28,940 nt of DNA from Stramenopiles sp. TOSAG23-2 (taxonomy: Eukaryota; Sar), in NCBI GenBank assembly GCA_900128395.1, contig LT649394.1:1-28940 (forward strand). Direction: 5' to 3'. Both the position numbers and the translations under genes were made by a program. Position 1 is the first letter of the stretch; every line of letters begins with the position of its first letter. Positions 16,402 through 24,962 of this stretch are shown in pieces. Under the pieces are notes generated by a model. The model ran no database searches. It was not told the DNA's origin and saw nothing but the letters and a program-made list of their open reading frames with translations.

Positions 16402-19143
16402 TCAAAACTGTACAAAACCTTTTGGCATTCTCTTGTTCCTACTCAATGGTATCTCCTTTAAAACCTTTTGCAGTTCCGATTCATTTCCTCTAGGTGTTCT
16501 AGTCGATGTTGGACTAACATGAAATATTCCATCAGCTGAAAAAAACCCAGAAGGTTCAACTACCTCAGGTTTATTCATACCACCCCAAAACATACCAACT
16601 GTTGGATTGTCTAACAATGGATCGTCATCATCATCACTATCACCTGAAGAAAAACTATCCTCATCATCATCGTAGAAACTATCTACATCATCATCATCAC
16701 GTGTTTCATATGATCTGTAACTATCCATGCCATTGCTACTGCTTCTATTGCTATTTGCGTCTTTTCTATCCTCTTCACCTTGATTCATATCTTGTTTGCC
16801 CCAGAATTTTCCAGTAGGTATGGTATTAATATCATTATCTTTTCGCAATTGTTGTATACGAACACAATCAGATGCATGATCGATTGCAAGATCAAAAAGG
16901 ACATGTTTACCACAATTTTTACACTCAAATGTTTCATTGTTCGATGGAAATTTAATTTGTTGATTTTGTTTTTTCATTCGATTCCCACCGTCTTGTTGGA
17001 TTGCTTCTTTATTTTTTACATCTTCATATTTTTTTAAAACATGCTCTTCATCGAAATTACTATGGTTGTTCTTAGTACGAGTCCTACTAATTTCTATTTT
17101 ACAGTGTTGCGTATGATCCAATACATTTTCAAGTTTAATATTTTTGCCACATTTTTTACATTCGAAATATTCATAGTCTACTGCCACAAAATTTTTATTT
17201 TTCTGTTTTTTTGTTACCATAAAAGCGTCCTTCTTTTCCTCCTTTTTCTTTTTTCTTTCACTTTCTTCCTTCTTTTCTTTTTCAACAATACGCTTCAAAA
17301 ACTTAGCATCTGTGCCTAAACCAACAGCCTCCGTTACTGCATCACGCCACATACGGCGAACTTCTTCTACAAAATCTTTTTCAGAATGTTGTTCTGATTG
17401 TTCAGCACCATTTGAATTGTCAACTTGCACAGGTGGTAATTTTACACTTTTTGATGATTTTTGCTCAGATATATTATTATTGTTGTTATTACTTTGCCTC
17501 GTCTTCTTTTTCTTTATTTCTATTTTGCTATTACCATAATCTTTACCATGAATAACTGTATACTTAAAAAGTTTCTGTTCAGTATTGTTGTTGTTGCTAT
17601 TATTATTATTACTATTATTAATGGTATTGTCTTTTTGAGTTGATGTTTTACGACTTTGTTGTGATAATGGTCTACTTTTATTACTAGTATGATCCTTTTT
17701 CATTGGTGGAGTTGGTATATGGACTTTCGTATTAGTTGACATAGGAGCATTTTCCATTGGACGGTTTACTGTTTTATTTTTTGCATTGGCTGTGTCATTT
17801 TTCTTATCGTCATAACGTTTCGTTTTAATACTTCTATTTCTTGAAGACGCATCTTTTGTTATTTTTTCTTTTGCGTGAGAATTGAAAACAGACTTTTTAG
17901 ATCTCGATTTTTCAATTTTTTCATATGGGTCTACACTCATAGGACGTACGCGAATTCCATCATCATAGATTTTGACAGGGGGATTGCTTTTGTTATTGTT
18001 ATGACGATTTGAATTGTTTCTTGCAGTGTAATCTATGCTAGTATCTGTACCTGCACGTACTCGAATACCGTCATCATATACTCTTGCAGGTTTATCACGG
18101 TTATTATTCTTGTTTTTATTATTACTAGCATTTGAAGACATTGGATTTTCACTTGCTCGGTTATATTTTGTTGAGCCTGTAGTCGTTGTTGCCTTTTTTT
18201 TTTTGGATTGATGCTTTTTGCTAGTATTATTGCTTTTTTCACCAAAAATATCACCAAAAAACTCTTTACTACCTTCATATGAAGAATTATTATTATTATC
18301 TTTATTCTTTGATTTATTTCCATATAATTTATTCATGACACGTTCTTTAATGTTATTTATATCATCAGCAACATCACGAGATTCTTCAAATTTTCTACTA
18401 TCTTGTTGTTTTTGTGCAGCCAGCCTTCGCGCTTCTGCACGTGCACGTGCTTTTTCTTCAGCTTTCTCTTGCGCATACCGCCTCATGCGCTCCTTCTCTT
18501 GCGCCGCTTCAAAATGTGCTTGCTGCATTTTTACAAATTTCCATGCTCTTTTCAATTCTTTTGCTATATGAGATTGGACTTCTTTTTGTTTCTTCATTGT
18601 TGCATGGTTATTTTCTTGTTTTACATTTCTTTTTTTCATTCCACGTGGATTACCGATACCAGAGGTAGCTCGTGCACGAACATTAGCACGCTCCCGTGAT
18701 TCCTCTTTTGCCCGCACAGTGCGATCATACCGAGATTTAGACGATGAATCAGACAATATATCATAAGACGTTTTAATCAAGACAAAAAGTTCATTTGTAT
18801 CCTTATTTTTATCAGGATGATACTTTCTTGCTAAGTTTCTATATGCTTTTTTAATAGCTTTTGCATTTGCGTTTGTTTGAATAGCTAATGTTGCATAGTG
18901 ACTTTCTTTAAAATATGCTGACATGCGTAATAATTCGTCACCAACTTGTTTTGCTTCAATACTTGTTGCTCTCCATAAATACTTTGACTGTGGCTGGTTG
19001 ACATGTGTTTGTACCTGTTCATCCAATAAACGCTTCGCAGTCGAAAATGCAGCATAACCAGCATGTACATCACCAGCAGCCAAACATTTCTTGGCTAAAT
19101 TCCATGATTTTGCTGCTTCTGCATTAGAAGCTAAGCCAGGCAT
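16402..19143 (-). CDS. J-domain protein with two C2HC zinc fingers
   Basis: Complete 913-codon ORF. Residues 1-80 are a helical N-terminal region. The J domain spans about 82-143, with YRNLARKYHPDKNK and the catalytic HPD at 109-111, so it should stimulate an Hsp70 ATPase. A long Arg/Ala/Lys/Glu helix follows (about 195-250). The disordered Asn/Lys-rich middle holds two copies of YDDGIRVR (about 356-363 and 393-400). Two zinc fingers of identical spacing, C-x2-C-x11-H-x3-C, sit at about 661-682 and 740-761. Two short GKFWG/GMFWGG motifs lie at about 778 and 850 around an Asp-rich acidic block. The C-terminus is conserved-looking and basic. I recognise no named DNAJC family with this architecture. 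The client and location are unknown; the acidic and basic blocks and the zinc fingers would fit a nuclear or RNA-related role. Confidence 0.85.
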   Translation of the reverse strand: MPGLASNAEAAKSWNLAKKCLAAGDVHAGYAAFSTAKRLLDEQVQTHVNQPQSKYLWRATSIEAKQVGDELLRMSAYFKESHYATLAIQTNANAKAIKKAYRNLARKYHPDKNKDTNELFVLIKTSYDILSDSSSKSRYDRTVRAKEESRERANVRARATSGIGNPRGMKKRNVKQENNHATMKKQKEVQSHIAKELKRAWKFVKMQQAHFEAAQEKERMRRYAQEKAEEKARARAEARRLAAQKQQDSRKFEESRDVADDINNIKERVMNKLYGNKSKNKDNNNNSSYEGSKEFFGDIFGEKSNNTSKKHQSKKKKATTTTGSTKYNRASENPMSSNASNNKNKNNNRDKPARVYDDGIRVRAGTDTSIDYTARNNSNRHNNNKSNPPVKIYDDGIRVRPMSVDPYEKIEKSRSKKSVFNSHAKEKITKDASSRNRSIKTKRYDDKKNDTANAKNKTVNRPMENAPMSTNTKVHIPTPPMKKDHTSNKSRPLSQQSRKTSTQKDNTINNSNNNNSNNNNTEQKLFKYTVIHGKDYGNSKIEIKKKKTRQSNNNNNNISEQKSSKSVKLPPVQVDNSNGAEQSEQHSEKDFVEEVRRMWRDAVTEAVGLGTDAKFLKRIVEKEKKEESERKKKKEEKKDAFMVTKKQKNKNFVAVDYEYFECKKCGKNIKLENVLDHTQHCKIEISRTRTKNNHSNFDEEHVLKKYEDVKNKEAIQQDGGNRMKKQNQQIKFPSNNETFECKNCGKHVLFDLAIDHASDCVRIQQLRKDNDINTIPTGKFWGKQDMNQGEEDRKDANSNRSSSNGMDSYRSYETRDDDDVDSFYDDDEDSFSSGDSDDDDDPLLDNPTVGMFWGGMNKPEVVEPSGFFSADGIFHVSPTSTRTPRGNESELQKVLKEIPLSRNKRMPKGFVQF

Positions 19144-19354
19144 ATTGAGTATACCGGTATTGATCTTGTTTATTACTATTACGGAAGGGGGACGTTCTAA
19201 TTATTTAACGCAACACATATCCTCTATTTTATAATTTCTTTAATGTAGTGTTTTGTTGCAATTGGTTTTTATGTTATTGTACATCGATGACTAATTTATC
19301 ATTTCTATTGATAAATACAATATTTTTATTAGTTTTTTCTAACGGTTGTCGAGA

Positions 19355-19378
19355 GTGTGCAAGTGCACAAGTGTGCAA
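19355..19378. repeat. Micro-tandem patch, 8-bp unit x3
   Basis: Units gtgtgcaa, gtgcacaa, gtgtgcaa, contiguous, in an A+T-rich gap. Confidence 0.9.
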
Positions 19379-19409
19379 ATCGGATCCTCTCTCTACAGTA
19401 AGGTAATTT

Positions 19410-19432
19410 GTACACCAGGTACACCGTACACC
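19410..19432. repeat. Micro-tandem patch, 7-9-bp unit x3
   Basis: gtacaccag followed by gtacacc and gtacacc, contiguous; then accacc. It lies 32 bases after the previous patch. Confidence 0.85.
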
Positions 19433-19638
19433 ACCACAAAGGAAAATTTCTGAAAATCTAAAAATATATTAAGTATATATATTTGTATACTAATATTTCT
19501 ATCACCTGGGAGGTTTTTGGCTTTTGGTTTTTCTCTCTGTTTTTTATCTATCGTCAAAAGAGAGTGTACAGTAGCAGACCAGTAGTACCTATAGAGGAGA
19601 CACCATTATTGTGAAGGGACCGAGTATGTTTTTTACCT

Positions 19639-19659
19639 ACTCGATTCCCTTCGTTCTTC
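19639..19659. repeat. Dispersed 21-bp repeat, copy 1
   Basis: Inverse-orientation partner of 24942-24962 with one mismatch. It is flanked by a small cgagta/tactcg hairpin (about 19621-19643). Confidence 0.7.
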
Positions 19660-19906
19660 TCTAGTATTACGTATCAGACATGATGCTATTTGCATACTAT
19701 CCAAAGTCAAAGAAGATCCTCTTAGAAATTGAATGAGGACACATCTACATCTCGTAAAAAAAGGAGGGGTTAGGGTCGTGAAACATAAAAAAATGTATGA
19801 TATATATATCGATACGTCTGTATATATATATATCGATATGCATATATATATATATATATATATATTTAAAACAAAGTGAACAATATTAAGACAAAACAAC
19901 AGCAAT

Positions 19907-20913
19907 ATGCCAAGAATTCATCATAATGCAACACCAAAAACCCCGAAATCATCGAGAAATGTTATTACGAAATCTAATCATGAAAATTTAATATTTAATA
20001 CTTTAAATATTTTCAAAAAGGTAAAAGTGAAAACGAAAACATTAACATCTTCTATTATATTGAATAGAAATGTTAAATGCATGGGCGCTGATGACGCCAT
20101 ATCCTTGCATGGCGTAAAACTTCGTCCTCATACATTTATTGAAACCTTGCACGAGCAAGTTTTTTTCTACTTTTTTGTAAAGTTCCTTCTAAATTAACAC
20201 GTTCAGCTTTTTCCTCTGCTAATTGTTCTTTTAACATGATAATTTCTTCCATTAAATCATCCACATCAGCATCTAAAATACTTTGTGCTGATTTTGCTTT
20301 TTTCTTTTTCTTTTTCTCATGTTGATATTTTTTCAGATCTTTTTTTTTCTTCTTTTCAATTGCCATTTCTTCATCATCAGGAAAATCAACACTTTCTGCA
20401 TTTGATTTTCTACGACGTGATGATGACATATTTTTAATTATTATTATTATTATTATTATTATTCTGTAGTTGGATTGATATTGATGATGATAATGGCGGT
20501 GGTAATACTAATGTATGTGTATATATTCTGTTGCTGCTTTTACAAATATAGTTCTATGTATTAATTACAATTAATGTTTCCCTTGTATTATTTCTTTTTG
20601 TCGTCATCGTCATTTCATATATATATATATATATATAATTATTATATTATATGGAATATATAAACTCATAACGTTTGAATGTACATATACTTATTATATA
20701 ATAATTGTGCAATTCTATTTTTATACCTCATCAGCTGTGATGATGGCTACATTCAGGAAACCTTACCAGCTTACCAGCTTACCAGGCTTATACCAGCTTA
20801 CCGGTACAGTAAACGAGCAAATCCAATGCTCGTGCGCTCCTCAAGAATCGGAGCGTAGCGAAATAACTTGCACTTTTTTAGATCCAGAATTTAAAGTACA
20901 ATTATTAGACTAA
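19907..20913 (+). CDS. Small basic protein, probably two exons around a nested antisense gene
   Basis: ATG 19907 opens a coding-like frame of 84 codons to CAA at 20156-20158. It is rich in Lys, Thr and Asn and ends with GADDAISLHGVKLRPHTF, IETLHEQ. After this the frame becomes poly-Phe/Leu and stops at 20197. A GT occurs exactly at 20159-20160. The word acgagcaa at 20151-20158 recurs at 20813-20820, and the AG inside the second copy (20816-20817) makes a GT-AG intron of 659 nt. The intron is in frame with 32 further codons, ending FKVQLLD and TAA at 20913. The joined product is about 115 residues with a Cys-containing C-terminus. No family is recognised. If the splice is wrong, the gene is the 96-residue ORF ending at 20197, overlapping the antisense gene by 62 bases. 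Confidence 0.5.
20136..20429 (-). CDS. Short lysine-rich coiled-coil protein
   Basis: Complete 97-codon ORF on the minus strand. The N-terminus is Ser/Arg-rich (MSSSRRRKSNAE), followed by an acidic patch, two poly-Lys blocks (about residues 26-48), and a heptad-patterned helix (LMEEIIMLKEQLAEEKAERV). It then ends in a basic tail, LARARFQ. The last codons lie inside the coding end of the + strand gene at 19907, and the rest lies within that gene's proposed intron. The poly-Lys blocks suggest nuclear or nucleolar localisation, but no function is recognised. The 5' side carries a TTA microsatellite. Confidence 0.65.
   Translation of the reverse strand: MSSSRRRKSNAESVDFPDDEEMAIEKKKKKDLKKYQHEKKKKKKAKSAQSILDADVDDLMEEIIMLKEQLAEEKAERVNLEGTLQKSRKKLARARFQ
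20438..20463. repeat. (TTA)n trinucleotide microsatellite
   Basis: About 8-9 TTA units immediately upstream (5' side) of the minus-strand coiled-coil gene. Confidence 0.9.
20618..20638. repeat. (TA)n microsatellite
   Basis: About 10 TA units within the proposed intron, upstream of the antisense gene. Confidence 0.9.
20762..20785. repeat. Micro-tandem patch, perfect 8-bp unit x3
   Basis: cttaccag repeated three times without change, followed by the variants cttataccag (20787-20796) and cttaccgg (20797-20804). It sits just upstream of the proposed acceptor. Confidence 0.95.
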
Positions 20914-21249
20914 TAAATGAACAATTGAAATGAGATAAATAATGCAATATTTAATATTGGATTGAAATTATTTGATAGGGAATTTAAAGGGCCTTCTTAT
21001 TTAGGCCGTCACAGCATTACGTTAATTTTTTATTTGTACTTTTTTAGTCTAACCAACCCTATCAAAACAAAAATCCGTAATGAGGAAAGGATGAAGATTT
21101 GTCCATTAAAAAAGGAGGGGGAAATATGATATATAATAAATAATATAAAAACACACACAAACAAAGAAGTAACATGTTCATCGAGACATTCACATATATA
21201 CATAAACATATATCAAACCAAACGAGAAGAAAAGGAAAAAGAAAGGATT
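20914..21249. other. Intergenic gap before the secreted-protein gene
   Basis: A+T-rich. The two arms tttgataggg (20971-20980) and ccctatcaaa (21057-21066) form a 10-bp inverted repeat enclosing a GGGCC/GGCC-containing stretch. A purine-rich leader (about 21225-21249) precedes the next start. No ORF. Confidence 0.5.
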
Positions 21250-21496
21250 ATGAAGTTTACATTGTTTGTAGTTGCATTGATTGCGGTTGCTACCGTTGCA
21301 CACGGTGCAAATTTGAGACCGTATTTCATTCGACGAGATGGTAAGCAAAATGCCAAAAGGTTATCGTCCGTCACCATCAATGGTAAAATCATGGCGCGAG
21401 ATGGCCGGAGAAGACATGAAATTATCATACAACGAATATTTAGCTCACGTGAAAAAACAAGCTGCAGCAGGTAAAAGGAAAGCTTCAATGTTTTAG
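21250..21496 (+). CDS. Small secreted protein with a frame break (mini-intron or indel)
   Basis: ATG 21250 encodes a clear signal peptide (MKFTLFVVALIAVATVAHGA, cleavage likely after AHG or HGA). The same frame stays open to TAA 21472-21474, but beyond about residue 31 it looks unnatural. A second frame, open from 21317 to TAG at 21494-21496, gives much better protein (PKGYRPSPSMVKSWREMAG, MKLSYNEYLAHVKKQAA). A 19-nt GT-AG segment, GTAAGC...AAAAG at 21341-21359, joins the two frames; a 25-nt one at 21321-21345 also does. Either would give a mature chain of roughly 50-60 residues, basic at the C-terminus. The alternatives are a one-base sequencing error or a recent pseudogene. Family unknown. 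Confidence 0.55.
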
Positions 21497-21918
21497 AGAT
21501 GTGAAAAAACATTTTAGTTAAATAACGATGAGGGAAAATGCGCGTGTATATTATTTTATTAATATCATAATATGTACATATACGAATTGTTGGTGTGGTA
21601 AATTAGGTTTTGAGTTTAATCGGAGAAGAAGAAGACCACAAAACTTATTATTTACGGACAAGGAAAGAAAAGTGTGTAGAAGAGTGTTCCATTAAGAAAT
21701 TAACTTGTGCACTCTTGTGGGTCAAAAATTAAAAAATTATATAATTATGTTCACAAAAAAATGATGGTTAAAATCTAAAAGTTATAATAATTTTACACTT
21801 CTCGTGTTAAATAATATCATATGCTCAATACTCAATCGCAAGAATAATATGCTATCCTACTATAGTAAAGCTCTAATGCACCTCTGCAAACTAATACTCT
21901 ACAAGCACAAGTAGGTTT
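21497..21918. other. Intergenic gap
   Basis: A+T-rich 3' region of the secreted-protein gene. It becomes less A+T-rich from about 21860, where GCTCTAATGCACCTCTGC and similar words appear. I see no ORF or known RNA. Confidence 0.4.
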
Positions 21919-22089
21919 CTATCCTTCCAACATGTTCGAACGTTGAACGCGTTGGACGCAAGGCTCATTCGATAGCGGTGAGGCTGTCGAAGTGAAAGAT
22001 CCTGTTGTGAACAACAACTGGTAACTATCCGGATAAAGATCCTGAAGTGCACGGTTGTGGCAGAAAGCCGCGGTTTTGATCACTTTAGC
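21919..22089 (-). CDS. Candidate coding exon or structured RNA in a GC-richer island
   Basis: The minus strand is open here, ending at TAG 21919-21921, and reads like protein (KVIKTAAFCHNRALQDLYPD, SNEPCVQRVQRSNMLEG). Codons often end in C or G, unlike all neighbouring genes. Upstream the frame stays open into A+T-rich DNA to about 22188, but no ATG is present, only GTG. It therefore lacks a eukaryotic start and would need an upstream exon. The 10-bp word aaagatcctg occurs twice (21995-22004 and 22035-22044). It could be an exon of an unrecognised gene, a fragment of foreign or transposed DNA, or a noncoding RNA. I recognise no snRNA, SRP or RNase P core. Confidence 0.3.
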   Translation of the reverse strand, partial: AKVIKTAAFCHNRALQDLYPDSYQLLFTTGSFTSTASPLSNEPCVQRVQRSNMLEG

Positions 22090-22270
22090 TTGTTCACAAA
22101 AATAATATGATATGATATGACTCGGTAATTTAATTCGTACTTTCGGTAAAAATATTTTTTTACACTCTCTAAAAAATAAAAATAACACGCGTGTTCGTAA
22201 AATGTTCCGGGGGGTAATATCTGTCTTTTTATATTATATATAAAAAATATACTTTCTCTCCTCCCTGCTC

Positions 22271-24619
22271 TCATCGTTGTCTCAACACGACGCACTTGAT
22301 AAATCTTCTCTCGTTCGAATCTTTTAGTACATTTGATTCCTCTTTTAAACGAGCCAATAAATCATAAACCGCACCACCTCTCATACCACTATTTATGACA
22401 ACCTCCCCATCAATAGAATAAATTACATCGCCACGTTTCAAATCAATCTTTTTATTTCGCTTTTTCTTATCCACTGATTTCACTACTAAATTATTCCCAA
22501 CAACAGAAAACGTTACACCCCAATTTTCTGCTGCTGGCAAGTGGACATTTATCTGTTTTGAGTTACGACATATAAAATCATTGAGGGCCGTAACCATCTT
22601 TTGCGGTACTATAAAAGTTCTCGTTTGGACTTGAGATGACATTCCTTCTGTGTCTGTAGGTTCAATACAATAATCTTCTTCTTTCCAGTCTTCGGGTAAT
22701 GCAAATGCAAATTGATCACTTATCTCAAGATGTATTTTACCATGAACAAATAATGGAATGTTTCTACTTATTGCTGAGCCAAGTTCCATTAAATATACGC
22801 TATCGCTTTTTCTCGTTGCGTCACTTATGAAAATATCAGCAGTGGACAATAATTTCATTCGTTCAGTGAATGTTAAATAACGAAATGAAGATTTATATTC
22901 CACATTTGGAACTACTTCACAATAATAATCGTCTAGAAAAAACTTTTCCAATGCGTCAGATGCCATGGATATATACAATTTAGGCTTCTTCAACCATTTT
23001 ATAAGATCGTCATTGTTTGTTTCTTGTGGAACATCTGCATCTACATCGAATGCTTCATGGCGAGAACCCGAAGACGTTGAAGTAGATCCATTTATAACTG
23101 TATCATTATTAGTTTTGCTATTTTTGTTATTAACAATGGTCTTATTTCTCGTAGTAGTCGTATTAGTTGTTGTCAATGATGTAGATACATTCATATTACC
23201 ATTTGCATCATTGGAATCATCAAAATTGCCATCATCATTGCTGTCATCAACATCAATTATGTCATAGTTGTTGTTATTTTCGCTAATTGTAGTTTCATGA
23301 TTATCATTGTTCTTAGTAGTTGAAACAGCAGCAGCAGCTTCTACTACTATTTCTTCCATCACTTGCCCCTCTGCATTACTAGTTTCTTTGTTTTGAACAT
23401 CTTTCCCTGGATTATCTATGCTTTCTGTGCTTTCCGAAATATTCACACTACCAGTATCTTCCATTTCTACAAATTCATACCCAGGATACTCATACCATTC
23501 ATTATAACGTTTAACTTCATCTCGATAAACAAATAATTTATGCAACTTTTTCCTACTAAAATTTTCAGTTGAACCATCTTTAAATAAAACTACATAAAAA
23601 TGTTTTTTCTTATCATCATGGTATTCAATAACAAGACCAGTCCACCACCCAAAGCCAGCATATTTTTTATCAACAAAACAACCCACTAATTGCTTACCAG
23701 TAGTGCGAGGGTGCATTCGAACACCGGTTGCACTTAATGTGCATCCTTGCTTTGCTCCTAAAATTTTTTTTGCACCTACTTGATTGTTGCTACTGCCATC
23801 TTTTGTTGTTGTTGTTGTTGGCGATGATGAAAATGTACTTTGCACCACAACCCTTTCATGCCTAAATCCTGTTTTGACTTCAAGAGACTTCAAAACATTC
23901 TGTTGCTTCTTTGTAGCAGCTACAAGGACTGACCCAATCTTTTCTGTTCTGTGATTAATTATTACCTCTTTTCGATTATCATTCTCAGAAAGTGGAATGG
24001 TATAATCTATCTTGATTTCACTTGGATCGTAACTAGCACGCTTTATCTTGGAGCGAGCACTTCCTGAACGAGTCGAAGAAGCGCCTGAATTTTGATCTTT
24101 TCCATTCGTACCATTTACTTTAACCTTTTTTGGTGTTGGAGTTTCCCCAAGTTCAAGCTTACGCCTTCGATTTGGGACAGGCTCGGCTTTTGGCTTCATT
24201 TCTGGTAGATTATCGACCATTTTAATAACATATTTATTAGATGTAGAACCGTTGGTATTTACTGTCTGTCCTTCTTGAAGCCTAAAATATATTGTCATAG
24301 GACGTTTTAGTGCGTTTAAAATCCTACAGACCACTTGAAGGTCAAGACCTTCAAGATCAAAATTTTGAGCAGCACATAAGACAGCATCTTTTGGTATCTG
24401 TTCCAGTTGACTTATGTAAATGCAGCCATCAGTATGCCCTTTGAAGAGCACCCTCTGTTGATTACGTTTTACATCAACATCATGCACCAAGGCAATATTA
24501 AGTAACCCTGTTTCGCTAATTACGACTGGTAAGAAATTTGATAGTTCTTTTTGTGTAAATGAACTACATTTTTTTAACACATTTTGAAGATCAAGACTCA
24601 TGATTCTGTCATTCTCCAT
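22271..24619 (-). CDS. Tudor-like/deoxyribosyltransferase-like/PDZ protein
   Basis: Complete 782-codon ORF. Residues about 40-113 resemble a PDZ-like fold. About 150-200 is basic, with NLS-like RRRK and PKKVKV. About 308-370 looks like a Tudor/Agenet-type reader (GWWTGLVIEYHDD, HFYVVLFKDG). The acidic Asn/Thr-rich linker contains a SUMO-interaction-like motif, YDIIDVDDSND, near 452. About 546-640 matches the nucleoside 2-deoxyribosyltransferase fold: KLYIS at the first strand, then TADIFISDATRKSDSVYLME and LGSAISRNIPLFVHG, with the Glu of MELG at the place of the family's catalytic Glu. A C-terminal PDZ follows at about 698-782 (GVTFSVVGNNLVVKSV, GDVIYSIDGE). The mix suggests a nuclear scaffold that may read chromatin and bind or hydrolyse a nucleotide. 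Domain calls are by eye; the enzymatic role is inference. Confidence 0.75.
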   Translation of the reverse strand: MENDRIMSLDLQNVLKKCSSFTQKELSNFLPVVISETGLLNIALVHDVDVKRNQQRVLFKGHTDGCIYISQLEQIPKDAVLCAAQNFDLEGLDLQVVCRILNALKRPMTIYFRLQEGQTVNTNGSTSNKYVIKMVDNLPEMKPKAEPVPNRRRKLELGETPTPKKVKVNGTNGKDQNSGASSTRSGSARSKIKRASYDPSEIKIDYTIPLSENDNRKEVIINHRTEKIGSVLVAATKKQQNVLKSLEVKTGFRHERVVVQSTFSSSPTTTTTKDGSSNNQVGAKKILGAKQGCTLSATGVRMHPRTTGKQLVGCFVDKKYAGFGWWTGLVIEYHDDKKKHFYVVLFKDGSTENFSRKKLHKLFVYRDEVKRYNEWYEYPGYEFVEMEDTGSVNISESTESIDNPGKDVQNKETSNAEGQVMEEIVVEAAAAVSTTKNNDNHETTISENNNNYDIIDVDDSNDDGNFDDSNDANGNMNVSTSLTTTNTTTTRNKTIVNNKNSKTNNDTVINGSTSTSSGSRHEAFDVDADVPQETNNDDLIKWLKKPKLYISMASDALEKFFLDDYYCEVVPNVEYKSSFRYLTFTERMKLLSTADIFISDATRKSDSVYLMELGSAISRNIPLFVHGKIHLEISDQFAFALPEDWKEEDYCIEPTDTEGMSSQVQTRTFIVPQKMVTALNDFICRNSKQINVHLPAAENWGVTFSVVGNNLVVKSVDKKKRNKKIDLKRGDVIYSIDGEVVINSGMRGGAVYDLLARLKEESNVLKDSNERRFIKCVVLRQR

Positions 24620-24873
24620 GATTGAAAAACAACACGTGATATTGTAAAGAAATTACGCCGTGGTTCGCAGGTTGATACTTTGACGCTCGCTGATATATAT
24701 ATGTTGGATATTGGTACGTATATGTTTATGTACAAAAATATCTGTCTCGACTATCTCCTACAATTCCTATCATTCATTCAAAAATAATTGTATATCTTTT
24801 TTTTGCACTTTTTTTCACCAACCACCACCAACTTAGACTAAGCTCTACTAGAGCTACCACAGGTATTATATTA

Positions 24874-24890
24874 TACCAGGTACCAGGTAC
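24874..24890. repeat. Micro-tandem patch, 7-bp unit x2.4
   Basis: taccagg, taccagg, tac, contiguous. Confidence 0.8.
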
Positions 24891-24941
24891 TACCGACCGA
24901 TTTTGCGGTGTCACATGGTACCATGGTGGTATTATAGCAGG

Positions 24942-24962
24942 GAAGAACGTAGGGAATCGAGT
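24942..24962. repeat. Dispersed 21-bp repeat, copy 2
   Basis: Matches the reverse complement of 19639-19659 at 20 of 21 positions (gaagaacgtagggaatcgag against gaagaacgaagggaatcgag). Both copies are in intergenic gaps. Confidence 0.7.

Larger units (their letters stand above)
19144..19906. other. Divergent gap with micro-tandem patches and TA microsatellites
   Basis: Gap of 763 bases between two outward-facing genes. It holds two tandem patches (19355-19432) and a 21-bp segment (19639-19659) repeated in inverse orientation at 24942-24962. Two TA tracts each end in ATCGATA (about 19801-19837), and a longer TA run lies at about 19842-19866 just before the next start. A minus-strand ORF across 19633-19905 has a plausible-looking tail (19633-19750), but its N-terminal half is translated TA repeat, so I do not call it. 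Confidence 0.5.
20159..20817 (+). other. Proposed 659-nt intron with terminal direct repeat
   Basis: GT at 20159 and AG at 20817. The 8-bp word acgagcaa lies immediately before the donor and spans the acceptor. It encloses almost all of the antisense coiled-coil gene, a TTA and a TA microsatellite, and a 3-copy 8-bp tandem patch about 30 bases before the acceptor. This arrangement is like a transposed insertion that became an intron, with the target duplication providing the splice acceptor. Confidence 0.4.

Noticed and set aside
19633-19905. 90-codon minus-strand ORF
   Set aside because: The N-terminal half translates TA microsatellite (Ile-Tyr repeats); only the tail looks protein-like and nothing supports an exon.
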